A DNA stretch of 64,000 bases from Plantago ovata (taxonomy: Eukaryota; Streptophyta; Magnoliopsida; Lamiales; Plantaginaceae). Shown here piece after piece: positions 11,502 to 22,430 of the stretch. The DNA lies in contig CM051456.1 in the NCBI GenBank assembly GCA_028274465.1, positions 46,436,870-46,500,869 on the forward strand. Direction: 5' to 3'. Made by a program: the position numbers and the translations under genes. Position 1 is the stretch's first letter, and every line of letters begins with the position of its first letter. The notes under the pieces were generated by a model. It saw only the letters and a list, made by a program, of their open reading frames with translations, was not told the origin of the DNA and made no database searches.

Positions 11502-12620
11502 CTAATTCATCATCAACAAGTTTCTTTTTGCCTTTGGCAATTTCAACAAGCTTCGGAGCATGGCCTTTTTGAACTTCTTTCTTTTGTCAGCACTCTTGCG
11601 TTTCAGCAAGGGACAGTTGGCCTTGAAATGACCAGGTTTCTTGTAGTAGAAACAAAGATCATTTCCTATTGCTGGTTCCTCACAGGAAGAAGTGGGCTGA
11701 GCTTGCTTATTCAGCGAGCTAGCATTTGTCTTGTATTTGTAGTAGTTATTGCCATGATGCTTTTTCAGCTTCTCCTTTGCTTTTCTTACTTCAAGCTCTT
11801 TGCTGATGAATTTCATCATGTTTTTAACAGCCAAGACACTTTCATCAGCAGGCTCTTTTTCATCCTTCTTTTCAGAAGATGAAACCTTAGTAGCAAGAGC
11901 AATGTTCTGCGATTTTTCAGCAGACACATTTTCTCTTTGCTTTGTCTCATAGTTTACAGCAGCAAGGTGAGAAAACAACTCTGTTGGAGTGATATTAGGC
12001 ATTCCTTGATTATAATAGAAGTTTTGAGTGTGAATCCATTCTTGATTCAAATTTTTGATGATAGTTTTCACCTTCTCAGAGTCTGAATAGAAGTTTCCAG
12101 CACCTAAGGCAGCCATTTCACTCACAAGAGTTGTGAACCTGAAATCCAAGTCTTCCAGTGACTCAGTAGTACCTTGTTTAAAGTTTTGAAACTTTAACTT
12201 CAGCATTTCGAGTTTGTTTTCCTTGGTTTTGTCATATCCAGCATACAGATCTTGGATCATCTTCCAAGCTTCCTTAGCAGTCTTTGCACTCCACAGTTTG
12301 CACTGTATGGTTTCACGAGTAGACCGGATAATGATGTTTCTTGCTTGGCCATCAAGACAGAATCTTTTAGCTTCATCTGAAGTCCATTCCTCTCTTGGTT
12401 TTGGTACGACTGTGTCGACCGGTTCACCTAAGATGGTTTCCTTTCCACCAGTATCTGTGTTCATGTGAAGTAAGCTTCTTTCAACTTTAGTGATCTTGAT
12501 TGGGCCATCGTTTATGACAGTCACCATCTCATCACTAATGGCCTCAAGATGTAACATCATGTTGTTTCGCCATTTTTCATAGTTTTCCAGCTTCAGCAAT
12601 GGAGCGTCTCCTAAAGACAT
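11502..12620 (-). CDS. C2 gag (Sirevirus type)
   Basis: The frame starts MSLGDAPLLKLENYEKWRNN at 12620, about 100 bases after the primer site. It has the UBN2 gag body (LWSAKTAKEAWKMIQDLYAG near residue 115; TPTELFSHLAAVNYE near 215), a lysine-rich linker and a knuckle region (KPGHFKANCPLLKRKS) near residue 335, about the normal length for a Sirevirus gag. The product would form the particle. The neighbour downstream is the env-position gene rather than the polymerase. Confidence 0.82.
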   Translation of the reverse strand: MSLGDAPLLKLENYEKWRNNMMLHLEAISDEMVTVINDGPIKITKVERSLLHMNTDTGGKETILGEPVDTVVPKPREEWTSDEAKRFCLDGQARNIIIRSTRETIQCKLWSAKTAKEAWKMIQDLYAGYDKTKENKLEMLKLKFQNFKQGTTESLEDLDFRFTTLVSEMAALGAGNFYSDSEKVKTIIKNLNQEWIHTQNFYYNQGMPNITPTELFSHLAAVNYETKQRENVSAEKSQNIALATKVSSSEKKDEKEPADESVLAVKNMMKFISKELEVRKAKEKLKKHHGNNYYKYKTNASSLNKQAQPTSSCEEPAIGNDLCFYYKKPGHFKANCPLLKRKSADKRKKFKKAMLRSLLKLPKAKRNLLMMN

Positions 12621-12723
12621 CCTACAAAAGGCAACAAGCTACCAACCTTGATCAAGTATGAGTGATTTACATAAAGCACTTTAAAAGGGGATCTAGGTTC
12701 AGTGTAGAAGGAATGAACCTCCT

Positions 12724-12737
12724 GCTCTGATACCACT
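12724..12737 (-). promoter_or_regulatory. C2 primer binding site (initiator tRNA-Met)
   Basis: The minus strand reads AGTGGTATCAGAGC immediately inside the LTR, complementary to the initiator tRNA-Met 3' end. This places the LTR at 12738 and sets the minus orientation. Confidence 0.88.
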
Positions 12738-13848
12738 TATTGGTCCCTTTAGACAACTAGAGACTAGAGGGGGGGGTGAATAGTCTCTAAAACGTTTTCG
12801 TCGTCCAAAACTTTCTCAACAAGGAGCTTTTACTTTACAGTAAAGAGCTTATGCTGATACTTAAAAGAAATTTCTCAGCAAGGTACTTAATACTTGTTCA
12901 GTAGTAAATTTTGCTAATACTTAAATAATCAGAGAGCAGAAGTCTTTTGAAATTAAGTGCTTTTGATAAAACAACTACTCAGCAGGTTTAAGCAAACCAA
13001 ATTTAAAACGAGTCAGTTGAGTAAGGCTTTTTGAGAGAAACTGCAGTAACTAAGATAAAGCTTTGCTGAAATGTTAATGCAGTAAGTATATCACACAAAC
13101 AATTAGCTTTTGTTTCAAGCTTAAGTCTTGGGTCGGATCTTTAGATAGTAGTGAGCTTAAGAAAGATGTGAGTTTGAAAAAGCACAAGTGAGTGTAAGAT
13201 CACGTTGTTGACACACTTTCTTTCACTGCCTAAGGGTCTCTATTTATAGTGATTTCTTGGTGTTGTTTGAACTTTAAAATTCTATGCCGGAGCCTGAAAA
13301 TGTCACTATCTTTCTATGAAGGTACTGTCAGTAGCGTGTTCAACTTTTTCAGAACGACATGCTTTTCATTTAATACTCTTTGACCTTTTTCAACGTTTGA
13401 AACACGGAGCATAAATGTAAGTACTACTTCAACAAGTAAGGTCACATGTAGTTATTTTAGTACATTGTATCGGCTCAGCAGACTCAAGTTTTACACTTGT
13501 GTTGTTTGCTTTGCTTAAATATGTACTTTTGTTAACTTTACCATGTGCCTTATATAGATACCAAATCTCAGCAATCTTAAAGTCTTCTTGTATTCAAATC
13601 TTCAAGTCTTCAAGTCTTCAAGTCTTTTGAGTGGTTCTTATACTTCAATAGATTGTACAAGAAACAACGTACATCATCAGCAAACAAAAGAACCTATCTA
13701 GTACCTATACTAAGTCTTCAGCAAATGTTCCTCTTTTACAATGTCCTTTAAAAATTCTAATTTCCTATGGACCTTAAGACTACTAATCACTGGACTGTTC
13801 TTAATTTAGCATGATAATCTATTCATCAAAATTACAAGTTTCCTAACA
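12738..13848 (-). repeat. C2 5' LTR
   Basis: An 1111-bp LTR. On the element strand it starts TGTTAGGAAACTTGTAATTTTG and ends GGGACCAATA. It shares with C3 and sC the terminal sequence, a run of C near its 3' end (TTCACCCCCCCCTCTAG) and many CAGCAA/TTGCTG motifs. It is shorter than and diverged from the C3 LTR. Confidence 0.85.
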
Positions 13849-14681
13849 CCCCAGCGCAAGGATCCTACCTCCATCCCCTCATGCCACTAAAGTCTCGAAG
13901 GGCGAGTTTCAGGCCATCGTTTTTCTTATCTCCCAAGGGAAAATCACGTCCCATCATTGATGGCGCCGTTTGTGGGAAACGGCACAAAAAGCTCGTGTCT
14001 AGGTTCTTCGCTAAAGCAAGGGCATAGGAAATTCAAGATTCCGTACCTAGACATCCTAAATGGATTGGAGCCATGGATCCCACCAAAGGAGTTGTTGAAC
14101 CAAGAACTGATATACATGTGAATGATGGGGGAAAAGATAGACAAGATGATGACCGAAGAACTCGTGTTCTAAGGACCCAGGTGGAAGGATCTGACGGAGG
14201 ATGAAGGATGAGCCCAGATCTAGACAAGCAAGATGACGTGAGGACGGGAACGGAGCTGAGAGGTAGCAGAAACAGGGCAAGAAATGGCGGACAATCAATC
14301 ATCTGCTGTAGATCTGGTATCGGACAGTGAGGAAAACCCTATCTCAGGTACTCAATCTCATTTAATGAAGTCATCTGGAGTAAATGAGTCTGGTTCTTGC
14401 AGTAGATCTGGAGTATTTAATGATATGAGTTATAGATCTTGAGTGTTGAGTCCAAATACTCTAAACAACTTAAATGCCCATACTTTGCCCGTTTACCCCC
14501 ATATTGATTTTATAGTTTCTTTGAATGAGACAATGATTGAGGCAGTTTCGGGTGAAAAGACACTCGATGATAATGATTATTCTGATTGTTGTTATTCTGG
14601 GGATGAGAACTTTGATGATTCTATTTTGAGTGTTGATGGGATGGATGAGATGGGACTTTTTGATGATTTACCTAAAGTAAA
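13849..14681 (+). mobile_element. T1: gypsy remnant, innermost host
   Basis: The stretch has TGGCGCCGTTTGTGGGAAAC at 13961-13980, the Ty3/gypsy primer-site style (tRNA-Asp-like start), so 13849 to about 13956 is probably the end of a 5' LTR. A leader and a short hydrophilic frame follow (MDPTKGVVEPRTDIHVND from about 14071, then MADNQSSAVDLVSDSEENP from about 14284). C2 borders it on the left and GA2 on the right, so the rest of T1 is outside the window. Lineage (Tat side) is a guess from the primer site and gag style. Confidence 0.55.
14443..14681 (+). pseudogene. T1 acidic reading frame of unknown function, cut by GA2
   Basis: A strongly acidic stretch (MIEAVSGEKTLDDNDYSD, then DENFDDSILSVDGMDEMGLF) remains open until the GA2 LTR begins. 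I do not recognise a domain. It could be the N-terminal region of a gypsy gag or a separate element gene; the sequence after 14681 in this frame belongs to the GA2 LTR and is not part of it. Confidence 0.35.
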
Positions 14682-16020
14682 TTATGAACGTGTATTTTAC
14701 ACTTTCATTCGAGTCTTTTTCACCAATTTAGCTATCATCTATGTTAATTTGTCTTATATTTTAGTGCATTTTATTAGAATAGTGTCACGTTTCCCTTTTC
14801 TTTGCATATTTCAGGTTTTAGGTGAAAAACATACTTTTGATGGGCAATTATGGTAAAGAGAATGAAGTTTTGGTGCTACGAGATCACCCGTGGCGTGTCA
14901 AGGAGTATCGGGACGAGTTTCAAGGCCAAGGAGAGCATGAAAGATTTGAGATATCTTGTATGAGGCGGAAACGGTAGTTCATTCGGAGTTCGGATGAAGA
15001 TTTTGGAGCCCTTGAAGTGAAATTCGGAAGTTCCATTTGCATAGTCTTAGTATTTTGGGCACCAGTCTTTCATACGATATTGGATTGGATGAGGTTACAA
15101 CCAGCTAACTCGAAGAGCTATCCAACGGTGGATCTTACGTGCCAATCCGAGTTCGGACGCGCCCGGAATCTCTGTTCGAAAACTGGAGAACTTGCTGCCC
15201 GTGGGAGGCGGTTCGCCTCCCACGCCAGGCGGTTCGCCCCACGTCTGCGGAAACCTATATATAGTTTTGCCTATTCTACGTTTTTCAGACTTTAGACCAA
15301 ATTTTTTAGAGGCATAAACCTAGAGACTTGTTCTAGGTATTCTTAGCATAGAAGACTCTTTTTCTTATTGATTTGGAAGCTTTAGCATAGAGATTGGACA
15401 TCTTTGATTTTCGATTCTTGCTTGTGAGTTAGCAATTCATCGGAGATTGACAACCTTCCCTGGTAACTTGTATCTCACGATTTTTCTGCTTTTATTTATT
15501 TCATTCAACATGTTTTCATTAAATCTTGCTTTGATTCTTTTTTATTGCAATATGAGTAGCTAAATCTATCGTTGGTGATAGTATGTGATTTCTTAGCTAG
15601 GGTTCTTGATTATGCATGAGTGGCTTCGCGCGTTTAAGACTTGATTTATTGTTTTATTTCTTTGATCTATCTAAGCCATCTATCTTCGTAGTGTTGAATT
15701 GAAAGGAACACATAGGACAATTCATGATCATAGATCTCTATACAAACTTCAAGTACTTCATGCATGATTATTACCCGTTGCTTTGATTGATCATACTATC
15801 ACTAACTTCCATCATATTGATAAGAAAAATTTGTGTATTGCTTGATTACTGATTTATAGTTTAAGTTAAATTTGATAAAGCTAGTTATAGTCCTTAGAGA
15901 TCGACACTCAAGGTTATTTTACTTCTACACTACGTGCCTTGGTTTTCGTTGTAGTTGTGAATTGCCTTTGGCTAAAAACAAATTTATTTGATTAATTGAG
16001 TCTGACAATCTCGTTCATCA
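14682..16020 (+). repeat. GA2 5' LTR (family A)
   Basis: 1339 bp, ending TCTCGTTCATCA next to the primer site. It has AATAGTGTCACGTTT near 14781, a TATATATA box at 15256-15263, and upstream of the box a perfect palindrome GTGGGAGGCG-GTT-CGCCTCCCAC (15201-15223) with a second CAGGCGGTTCGCCC module. Only one copy of the ATCTTCGTA repeat is present, unlike GA1 and GA3. Confidence 0.88.
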
Positions 16021-16023
16021 AAT

Positions 16024-16042
16024 TGGCCCCGTTGCCGGGGAC
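16024..16042 (+). promoter_or_regulatory. GA2 primer binding site (tRNA-Asp)
   Basis: TGGCCCCGTTGCCGGGGAC begins three bases after the LTR and is complementary, with one mismatch, to the 3' end of plant tRNA-Asp, the primer used by Athila and related gypsy elements. Confidence 0.88.
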
Positions 16043-16153
16043 TATACTCCTTTTTCTCTTTAGCTTATTTATATTTTCCGCTTTCAATTCTCAGAGTTAG
16101 TAGTTATTTTGTTTCCAAAATTTTGTGATTTCTAACAGGACTAATTTTCAGTT

Positions 16154-17956
16154 GTGAGTTACTCCTGTCACAGATATTCAGGTTCCGTGATGGCTCGTCC
16201 ACTGTTGAAATCATGTGTTCAACCCAATAAGGAACGAATGAAGGGTCCAGCGATTGTCCTTTCGCATGTGACTCGTGAGTTGGAAATCAAAAACCACATG
16301 TTCCAGCAACTCCTGAGGTTCTATGGCTTAGCTAGGGAAGACGTGATAGGGTATTTGGATGATATCGATAACTTCGTCAACCAACTCCCAAGACCGGGCA
16401 CGGAGGTGACGGATGACGAGCTGAGAATGAAGGTTTTTGCGATGGGGCTTGGCGATAAAGCCAAGGCATGGTTAGGCTCTTTGGAAGCCGGATCACTAGA
16501 CACCTGGGCCAAGGTGTTTTCTACTTTTATGGAGAAATATTTTCCCCATACTTTGACTACCGCACTGAAGACCCAAATCAGTGGTTTCAAGCAAGACTAT
16601 GATGAGACCATCTACACTGCTCTCGAGAGGTTCAAGGACCTCATGAATAAGTGCCCACACCATGGTTTTGAGCTTCCGGATCTTGTCCAACACTTCTACA
16701 ATGGACTCACTTTTGAGAATCAGCAAATGGTGGATTTTTAATGCCGTGGTAATATCTAGGAGGAGACCGCCGAGGATGTGTGGGCGTGTTTCGAAAAGCT
16801 TGCTAAGGGACCTCAGTTCAAGGATCCAAGAGCAATGGTTAGGAGGCGTGGACCTGAGGCTCCACCAAACAAGGAGATCCCAATGCATGGAGTGAGTGGG
16901 GATCGGTTTGAGTGCTTCGCCAATGAGATGAAGCAAGTTCTCAAGAGCTCAGCTGGAACAACTCTCTCTAATGAAGTTTGTCGGGTATGCAAGAACTATG
17001 GGCATGGGGCTCATATGTGCAGGTCTGATTTGGCCAGTGATAGTGTTTACTGGGTAGACCGTAGTAATGGCAACTACGGAAACGACCACTGTGGAAATCC
17101 TGCTGAAGCATCTCAATCCAAGTCTGCTACTCTCTTTGATAAATTACAGAAATTGGTCGATTCCACCCAAGGTTTTCTTAAGCATTATGAAGAAGATTCG
17201 GAGAAGACAAGGGCGAGACTTGATCAGTTGGAGGCAAGTACTAGGCTTGCTCATCAAAAGATGCAAGAATTGATTGACCGCGGAGCAAGTAGGGAGCAAG
17301 GGAAGTTGCCTAGCAACATAGAGAAGTCGATGTCTATTACCTTGGTGGGTGATCTTCCTGTTGAGATGACTATCAAGAAAGCTGCTAAATGTGAGTGTTG
17401 CAAGGATGGTGAGCCTCCACTAGCCAAGGAAGAAGAGAAGGACCTTGGTTTTGATGTGAGTGATGAGGAACAAGCGGATCCCGAGCCAATTCCTGATAGT
17501 TTCGATGTTAAGATTGGGATTGGTGAACTTGAAGATGTCCGTGCTACACTAGATACGGAATCTTACTCTAATGTGCTCCCTATGAATGTATTTGAGAAGA
17601 TTGGCCTAGGAGCGCTTTCGGAGCATAAGGCTATTGTGCAACTTGCGGACGGATCCTTTGTACGACCCGAGGGCATTGTGAAGAACGTATTGGTTAAGAT
17701 TGGTGAAGCTTTTGTATACACCAACTTTGTTGTGATGCCGGCGTCTACTCCAGGGATGGGTGATGTTGTTCTCTTGGGGCGAACGTTCTTGACTAAGCTA
17801 CGCTCCGTAATCGACATCTATCGAAGAACTTGCACCATTGAGGTGGATGGAAAGCAACATGTGTTGCGAGCCATATCTGATCCTAGTCCACACTTCAATG
17901 CTTCTCATTCTATTAACTACTTTGGTCTTGCTGTATATGTACATTCTCATTCTTAG
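16154..17956 (+). pseudogene. GA2 gag-protease remnant
   Basis: Athila-type gag with EIKNHMFQQL, AREDVIGYLDDIDNF, MGLGDKAKAWL and CPHHGFELPDLVQHFYNGL, the knuckle CRVCKNYGHGAHMC (near 16980-17025), a short coiled linker (KTRARLDQLEAST), then a retropepsin region (VRATLDT.SYSNVLPM, LLGRTFL). It is shorter than GA3 because the Gly/Tyr-rich stretch after the knuckle is reduced. About one or two breaks. No polymerase follows. Confidence 0.85.
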
Positions 17957-18518
17957 GTACTAGGTATGAGGAAGAGATCAATGAAGGGGAAGTCTAGTAC
18001 CCTCAAGAACAAGAACTAAAGAGCAAGAAGAAGTCGAGTCAGAGACTTTATAAACAATGGCGCTGTCCGGGAAGCAACCCGGAGTTTTATTGCTTTCTTG
18101 CATTGCATGCATATTTTTGAGCATGTCATCGTGTTTTATTTTATATTTTCGTATGTTTTTGGTGATAAAATAGGTTTTAAGATGATAATTTTGCGTTTTG
18201 GGAGGAAAAAGGCATCTCCAGGAGTCTGGCAATGCCAGGCGAACCGCCCCCCACGTAGGGCGATTCGCCTGGCAAGTCCTGTATACCTGGGGTGTTCTGG
18301 ACGCCCCAGTCGAATCGCCCCCCACCTGGGGCGGTTCGCCCCGGGTGTCCAGAAATCCGGAGCGTTCAGGACGCCCCAGGCGAATCGCCCCCCACCTGGG
18401 GCGGTTCGCCCCGGGTGTCCAGAAACCCGGAGTTCCGGATTTTCGTTCGGAAACCCAATTTTCTCCTATTATGCTAAATTATTGACCTTTTTACTTCTTT
18501 TATCGCCCGTTTGGTTTC
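17957..18518 (+). other. GA2 post-protease spacer: hairpin and GC-palindrome block
   Basis: Holds the stem TCCGGG-AAGCAA-CCCGGA (18066-18083), then a block of GGGGCGGTTCGCCCC and GGCGAATCGCCCC modules (18236-18415). Part of that block is a 70-bp tandem duplication (18298-18367 and 18368-18437). GB1 inserted at 18518 with duplication GTTTC. No gene seen. Confidence 0.8.
18298..18437 (+). repeat. 70-bp tandem duplication of a palindrome unit
   Basis: Two adjacent copies with period 70, each carrying GGACGCCCCAG, GAATCGCCCCCCACC and GGGGCGGTTCGCCCCGGG. They differ by only a few bases, so the duplication is young relative to the element. Confidence 0.85.
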
Positions 18519-19922
18519 TGATGAACGTATTTTTGACGCGTTCATCTTGTCTTTTTTACCTTCTTTTGCTATCTTCTAGCTTTGTTTTTTGGTTAGTTTT
18601 GTAGAATAGTGTCACGTTTTGTGTTTTCTGCATTTTCAGGCACTTAGGTACAAAACGGCGTTGTTGGAGCTAAAAACGAGCCTTTTTGATGGAAAAGATG
18701 GCCCCGTTGAAGTTCCCCAATCTCCGTGGCTTGTTCGTAAGTGTTTGAGCATCAATAAGCATCGAGAAGGATGAGTCCAAGGCACCCGAGGGCCATGCGA
18801 GGGAAAAAAGATTGAGTTTGAAGACAAAAATCTGCCCAGGAGCCAAGCTAAGCGCCTGGAATAGTGAAGCGCTCCGCTTCATTTTCCAGGAGCTTTGGCA
18901 CAGAAGCCAAGCGAAGCGCTTGGAGTGCCAAAGCGCTTCGCTTGCCAAGCGCTCCGCTTGGCCTCTCCAAGCGGTCCTCTTGGCAGCGGTTACGTTTTCG
19001 GATTTTCCTTCTTAGATCTGATCTTTAGTCATTTTTTGAATATCTTTTGAACTGTAGCTTCGTTTTGGAGAGCTCCTAAGCCCCAAAACTCAGAGAAAAC
19101 TCAGATTACATTGTATTTTAGCTTGGGATTCAAGATTTTGATTGGAATTCATCCTTTGTAATCATCTACGGAGAGGTTTTCTTTGCTTTCCACCGATTAG
19201 TGACAGCTTTGGTGGTAACTTGTATCACTCTCTTGTCTTGTAGTTTGATATGATGTGTTCTGATTATTATTCATATGAATTGATGTCTATGTTGATGAAT
19301 ATGAGTAGCTAAATCTTTTGTGTTGGTGGTAGAATGTACAATATGCATGCTATGGGTTATGTTTATGCTTACATGAGATTGTGATTCAATCTTGCTGCAA
19401 ATTCCTTCTTATGATTCTTAGTTGCCTATAAAATATATTCGAATTGAGTATAGTGACAAACTCTTGGTCAATGAAAGCTATAGGATTGTATGTTAGAGAT
19501 TTGCAGCATGCTAGATAAATGGTGTTAGTGAGAAGCACCTCTAAAGTATTGATAGTGGTCTTTTATGATGTGTATCTTGAAAGTTACCTAGACGAGTTGC
19601 TTAGCAGACTTGATCGAAGGTTTTACGCACTGAACTTGTGAGCATATTCGTAACCCATGCATGTGTATTTGATTTCTACCACCAACCGTTTTCCAAACTT
19701 GATTACAGCAATCCGATTTCTCGTTGCTTTGTTCAAAGAAAAACGATTCTATAAACATTTGAACTCGTTGACTGAAATTACTAGCAAAAACCTCAAGCAA
19801 AGCCACATTAGGTCCCGAGAGAACGACACTCGGGGACAACTTGCCATTGCACTCTAGTTTGTGTAGTGATAAGTGTTCTTAGGCTTTTAAACAAATTTAA
19901 TTGGTGAAAAACGACATCATCA
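18519..19922 (+). repeat. GB1 5' LTR (family B)
   Basis: 1404 bp, starts TGATGAACGTATTTTTGACG and ends CGACATCATCA. It carries GAATAGTGTCACGTTT (18604-18619), a palindrome block of the CAAGCGCTTCGCTTG type (about 18840-18985), and islands shared with family A LTRs: ATGAGTAGCTAAAT (near 19308) and GAACGACACTCGGGG (near 19820). I see no clear TATATATA box here. Confidence 0.93.
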
Positions 19923-19925
19923 ATT

Positions 19926-19944
19926 TGGCGTCGTTGCCAGGGAC
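19926..19944 (+). promoter_or_regulatory. GB1 primer binding site (tRNA-Asp)
   Basis: TGGCGTCGTTGCCAGGGAC begins three bases after the LTR and matches the Athila-type tRNA-Asp primer site with small differences. Confidence 0.85.
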
Positions 19945-20064
19945 TTAACTCCTTTGGTTGGTGTTTTTGTTTTGGTTTTTTCAGCCAACATCTCTTCTTT
20001 GTCTCATTTCTGTTTTGTTTCTTTTTGCTTGAGATACTCACTATCTTGTATTTCAGGTGAGTGC

Positions 20065-22241
20065 ATGCCTAGAACCCGAACGGGTGGACCTATTATTGAA
20101 CCTTTTGTAGACGAGATCGATCGTTTGTTTCAAAGGAGAAGGAGGAATTTGAATCTCGAGTTTGAAGGAGTAGCATCTAGAGCTTCCACTTCTGGTATTC
20201 GGGAAGAGTCTTCTTCTTATCTTTTGGAGCCAATTCTTGAATCTGTTTACTTGGAAGGTGAAATGGCGGAGCGGCCCATACGTACACTTACTAAGCCTAC
20301 GGTTGGGGCTAGAGGACCAGCAATTGTCCTCAATGATGCCACCAGGAACTTGGAGATCAAGAATCACATGTTCCAACAACTTCCCAAATTCTATGGGATG
20401 GCTAATGAGGACCTGATTGGGTACTTGAATGAGCTCGAGAATTTTGTTCTCCATCTTGGGCGACCAGGAGCTGGTGTTACGGATGACGATCTCCGCATGA
20501 AGGTCTTTTCTATGGGGCTAAGTGATCGTGCAAAGGCTTGGCTTAATACTTTGGAGGCCGTGTCTTTGACAACTTGGGACCTTTGATTTGATAAGTTCAT
20601 GGAGCGTTACTACCCCGCTTCCAAGACAATGGCTATGAAGAGACAAATTAGCTCCTTCGAGCAGAGGTATGATGAGCCTTTCCACGAGGCCTATGATCGA
20701 TTCATGGGGTTGCATCATCGATGCCCACATAACGGATATGATAAAGGTCAGCTTCTCCAATTCTTTTACAATGGTTTACATCCTGAGATTCAATCTCAAG
20801 TGGATAGTATTTGTGGAGGTAGTATGGGGGAGTTGCTTCCTTCTCAAGCCCAAGTGAAGCTGGACATGATGTACCGGAATTCCCAAAACCGGAATGTGAG
20901 GGCTCGTGTGCTCCAAAAGGAGCAAAGAGGTGAGGCCAAGGTAGTGGTAGAACAAAATGCCTTCGATGGGTTCGCCCATGAATTGAAGCAAGCTTTGAGG
21001 CAAAGCGTTCCTTCTCCTTCTACGGAAGTTTGTGGTGTGTGCAAGAACTATGGGCACCCGGCCTATTTATGCCGGTCTGAATTTGCTAGAGAGCAATATA
21101 TCACGAACGATGTCCGTCAAGAAGTGTATGCTGCTGAGGGAGAGCAAGTAGTTGGAGATGTGAATTACGGGCAAGGATATGGCAATGTGAGGCCACAAAA
21201 CCGTGGGCCCCGAGGTGGGTACCAGAATCAAGGCAACCGTGGTTATCTTCACAACCCGGATCAAAATGCCTATGGGCCTAATCAAGATAGAAGTCGTCTC
21301 AGCTATGGGAACAATTGGTATGAAGGAGCACCGTCTTCTAATCCTACACCTCCGTCTCAGGTTGCTAGTTCGGGACCACAAGGTGGAGGGGTGCTTCCTT
21401 CACCTCTTGTCTCTTCTCTCAACGATCTTGTGTTGAAGACAAATAAGTTTATGGAGCATTACTATCGTAATGAAGCTACCAACAATCAGCGGTTTGAGAA
21501 GCTTGAGGCTAGTAGTAGCAACCTCCATAAGAAGTTGCAAGAGCTAATAGATCGGGGGGCTAGTAGAGAGCAGGGAAGTTTCCCGGAAACACGGAGAAGG
21601 CTATGGCCATAACCGTGGTGACTGATTTGCCGGTGGAGATCACGGTTGTGAGAGACAATGCACTAGTTGAGGTGCCAAGTTGCAAGATAACTGAAACTTG
21701 CAAAGTGAGTGAGGAGCTTGAGATTCCTAAGGTAGTTGTGGAAGAGAAAGTGGTCGCACAATCTGATGCGATAGTGGAAGAAGTGAATGAAAACTCATCG
21801 TCAGAGGATGAGTTGGTGGATATGGTGGAAGTGCCCATCCAAGAGAGGTTTGATGTGGAAATCGGCTTGGTTAAGAAGGATGGAATAGTGGCAACTCTAG
21901 ACACGGGAGCGGGTGTGAATTTCATACCTTTGAACGTGTACGAAGAGTCGGGTTTGTCTGGCTTAAGACCAATGAAGTGCATGGTGCAATTGGCGGACGG
22001 GTCTATGAAGAAGCCATTGGGTGTGATCGAGAATCTAGTGGTAAGAGTCGCCGGTGTAGAGGTCAAGACGAACTTCATCGTCATGCCTACATCCTCCGCA
22101 AAGCTCAAGGATGTGGTTCTTTTGGGTAGAGCCTTCATCAACAAAGTACATATGGTGATATTCATGTACCGTCGTACATGTAGCATCGAGGTAAATGGCA
22201 AGCAACATACGTTGCGAGCCATAATTAATTCATGTGCTTAG
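20065..22241 (+). pseudogene. GB1 gag-protease
   Basis: It starts MPRTRTGGPIIEPFVDEIDR, a start shared in style with GA3 (MPHTRSRGTPLADSIVEIDR). The gag body follows the Athila pattern (EIKNHMFQQLPKFYG, MKVFSMGLSDRAKAWL, CPHNGYDKGQLLQFFYNGL), then the knuckle CGVCKNYGHPAYLC near 21031-21075, a Gly/Asn/Tyr-rich segment, a coiled linker, and the retropepsin (VATLDTGAGVNFIPLNVY near 21890; VVLLGRAFI near 22115). Amino-acid identity to family A is modest, so the two families split well before these insertions. The region has about two breaks and no polymerase. Confidence 0.85.
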
Positions 22242-22412
22242 GTTGATACTAACGAACTTGTAGGATTTTTTGGTCCTCTTTATGTTCGTCAAGATGTGCA
22301 GGGACTTGATGCTTTGAAGAGCACTTGGACGGGGAAGTCTAGTACCCGATGCGAAATTGATCCCGCATGAGTTAAGACGAGTCGAGCCAACGACTTTTAA
22401 ACGAAGGCGCTT

Positions 22413-22430
22413 CTCGGGAGGCAACCCGAG
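22413..22430 (+). other. GB1 post-protease stem-loop
   Basis: CTCGGG-AGGCAA-CCCGAG, about 170 bases after the protease end. Family A has TCCGGG-AGGCAA-CCCGGA at the same place. The loop is unchanged while the outer stem pairs change on both sides. Confidence 0.8.

Larger units (their letters stand above)
10107..13848 (-). mobile_element. C2: Sirevirus-like copia element, 5' part, minus strand
   Basis: On the minus strand: 5' LTR (13848-12738) starting TGTTAGGAAACTTG, tRNA-iMet primer site, gag, then a coiled-coil-rich env-position protein, cut at 10106 by a family-B LTR. I see no protease, integrase, reverse transcriptase or RNase H between gag and the env-position gene, so this copy looks like a shortened, non-autonomous derivative of the C3 type. 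It abuts the T1 remnant at 13849, its probable host. Confidence 0.85.

Noticed and set aside
15017-15295. Short frame in the GA2 5' LTR as a host gene
   Set aside because: It lies within LTR sequence repeated at 29520-29800 and has no recognisable domain.
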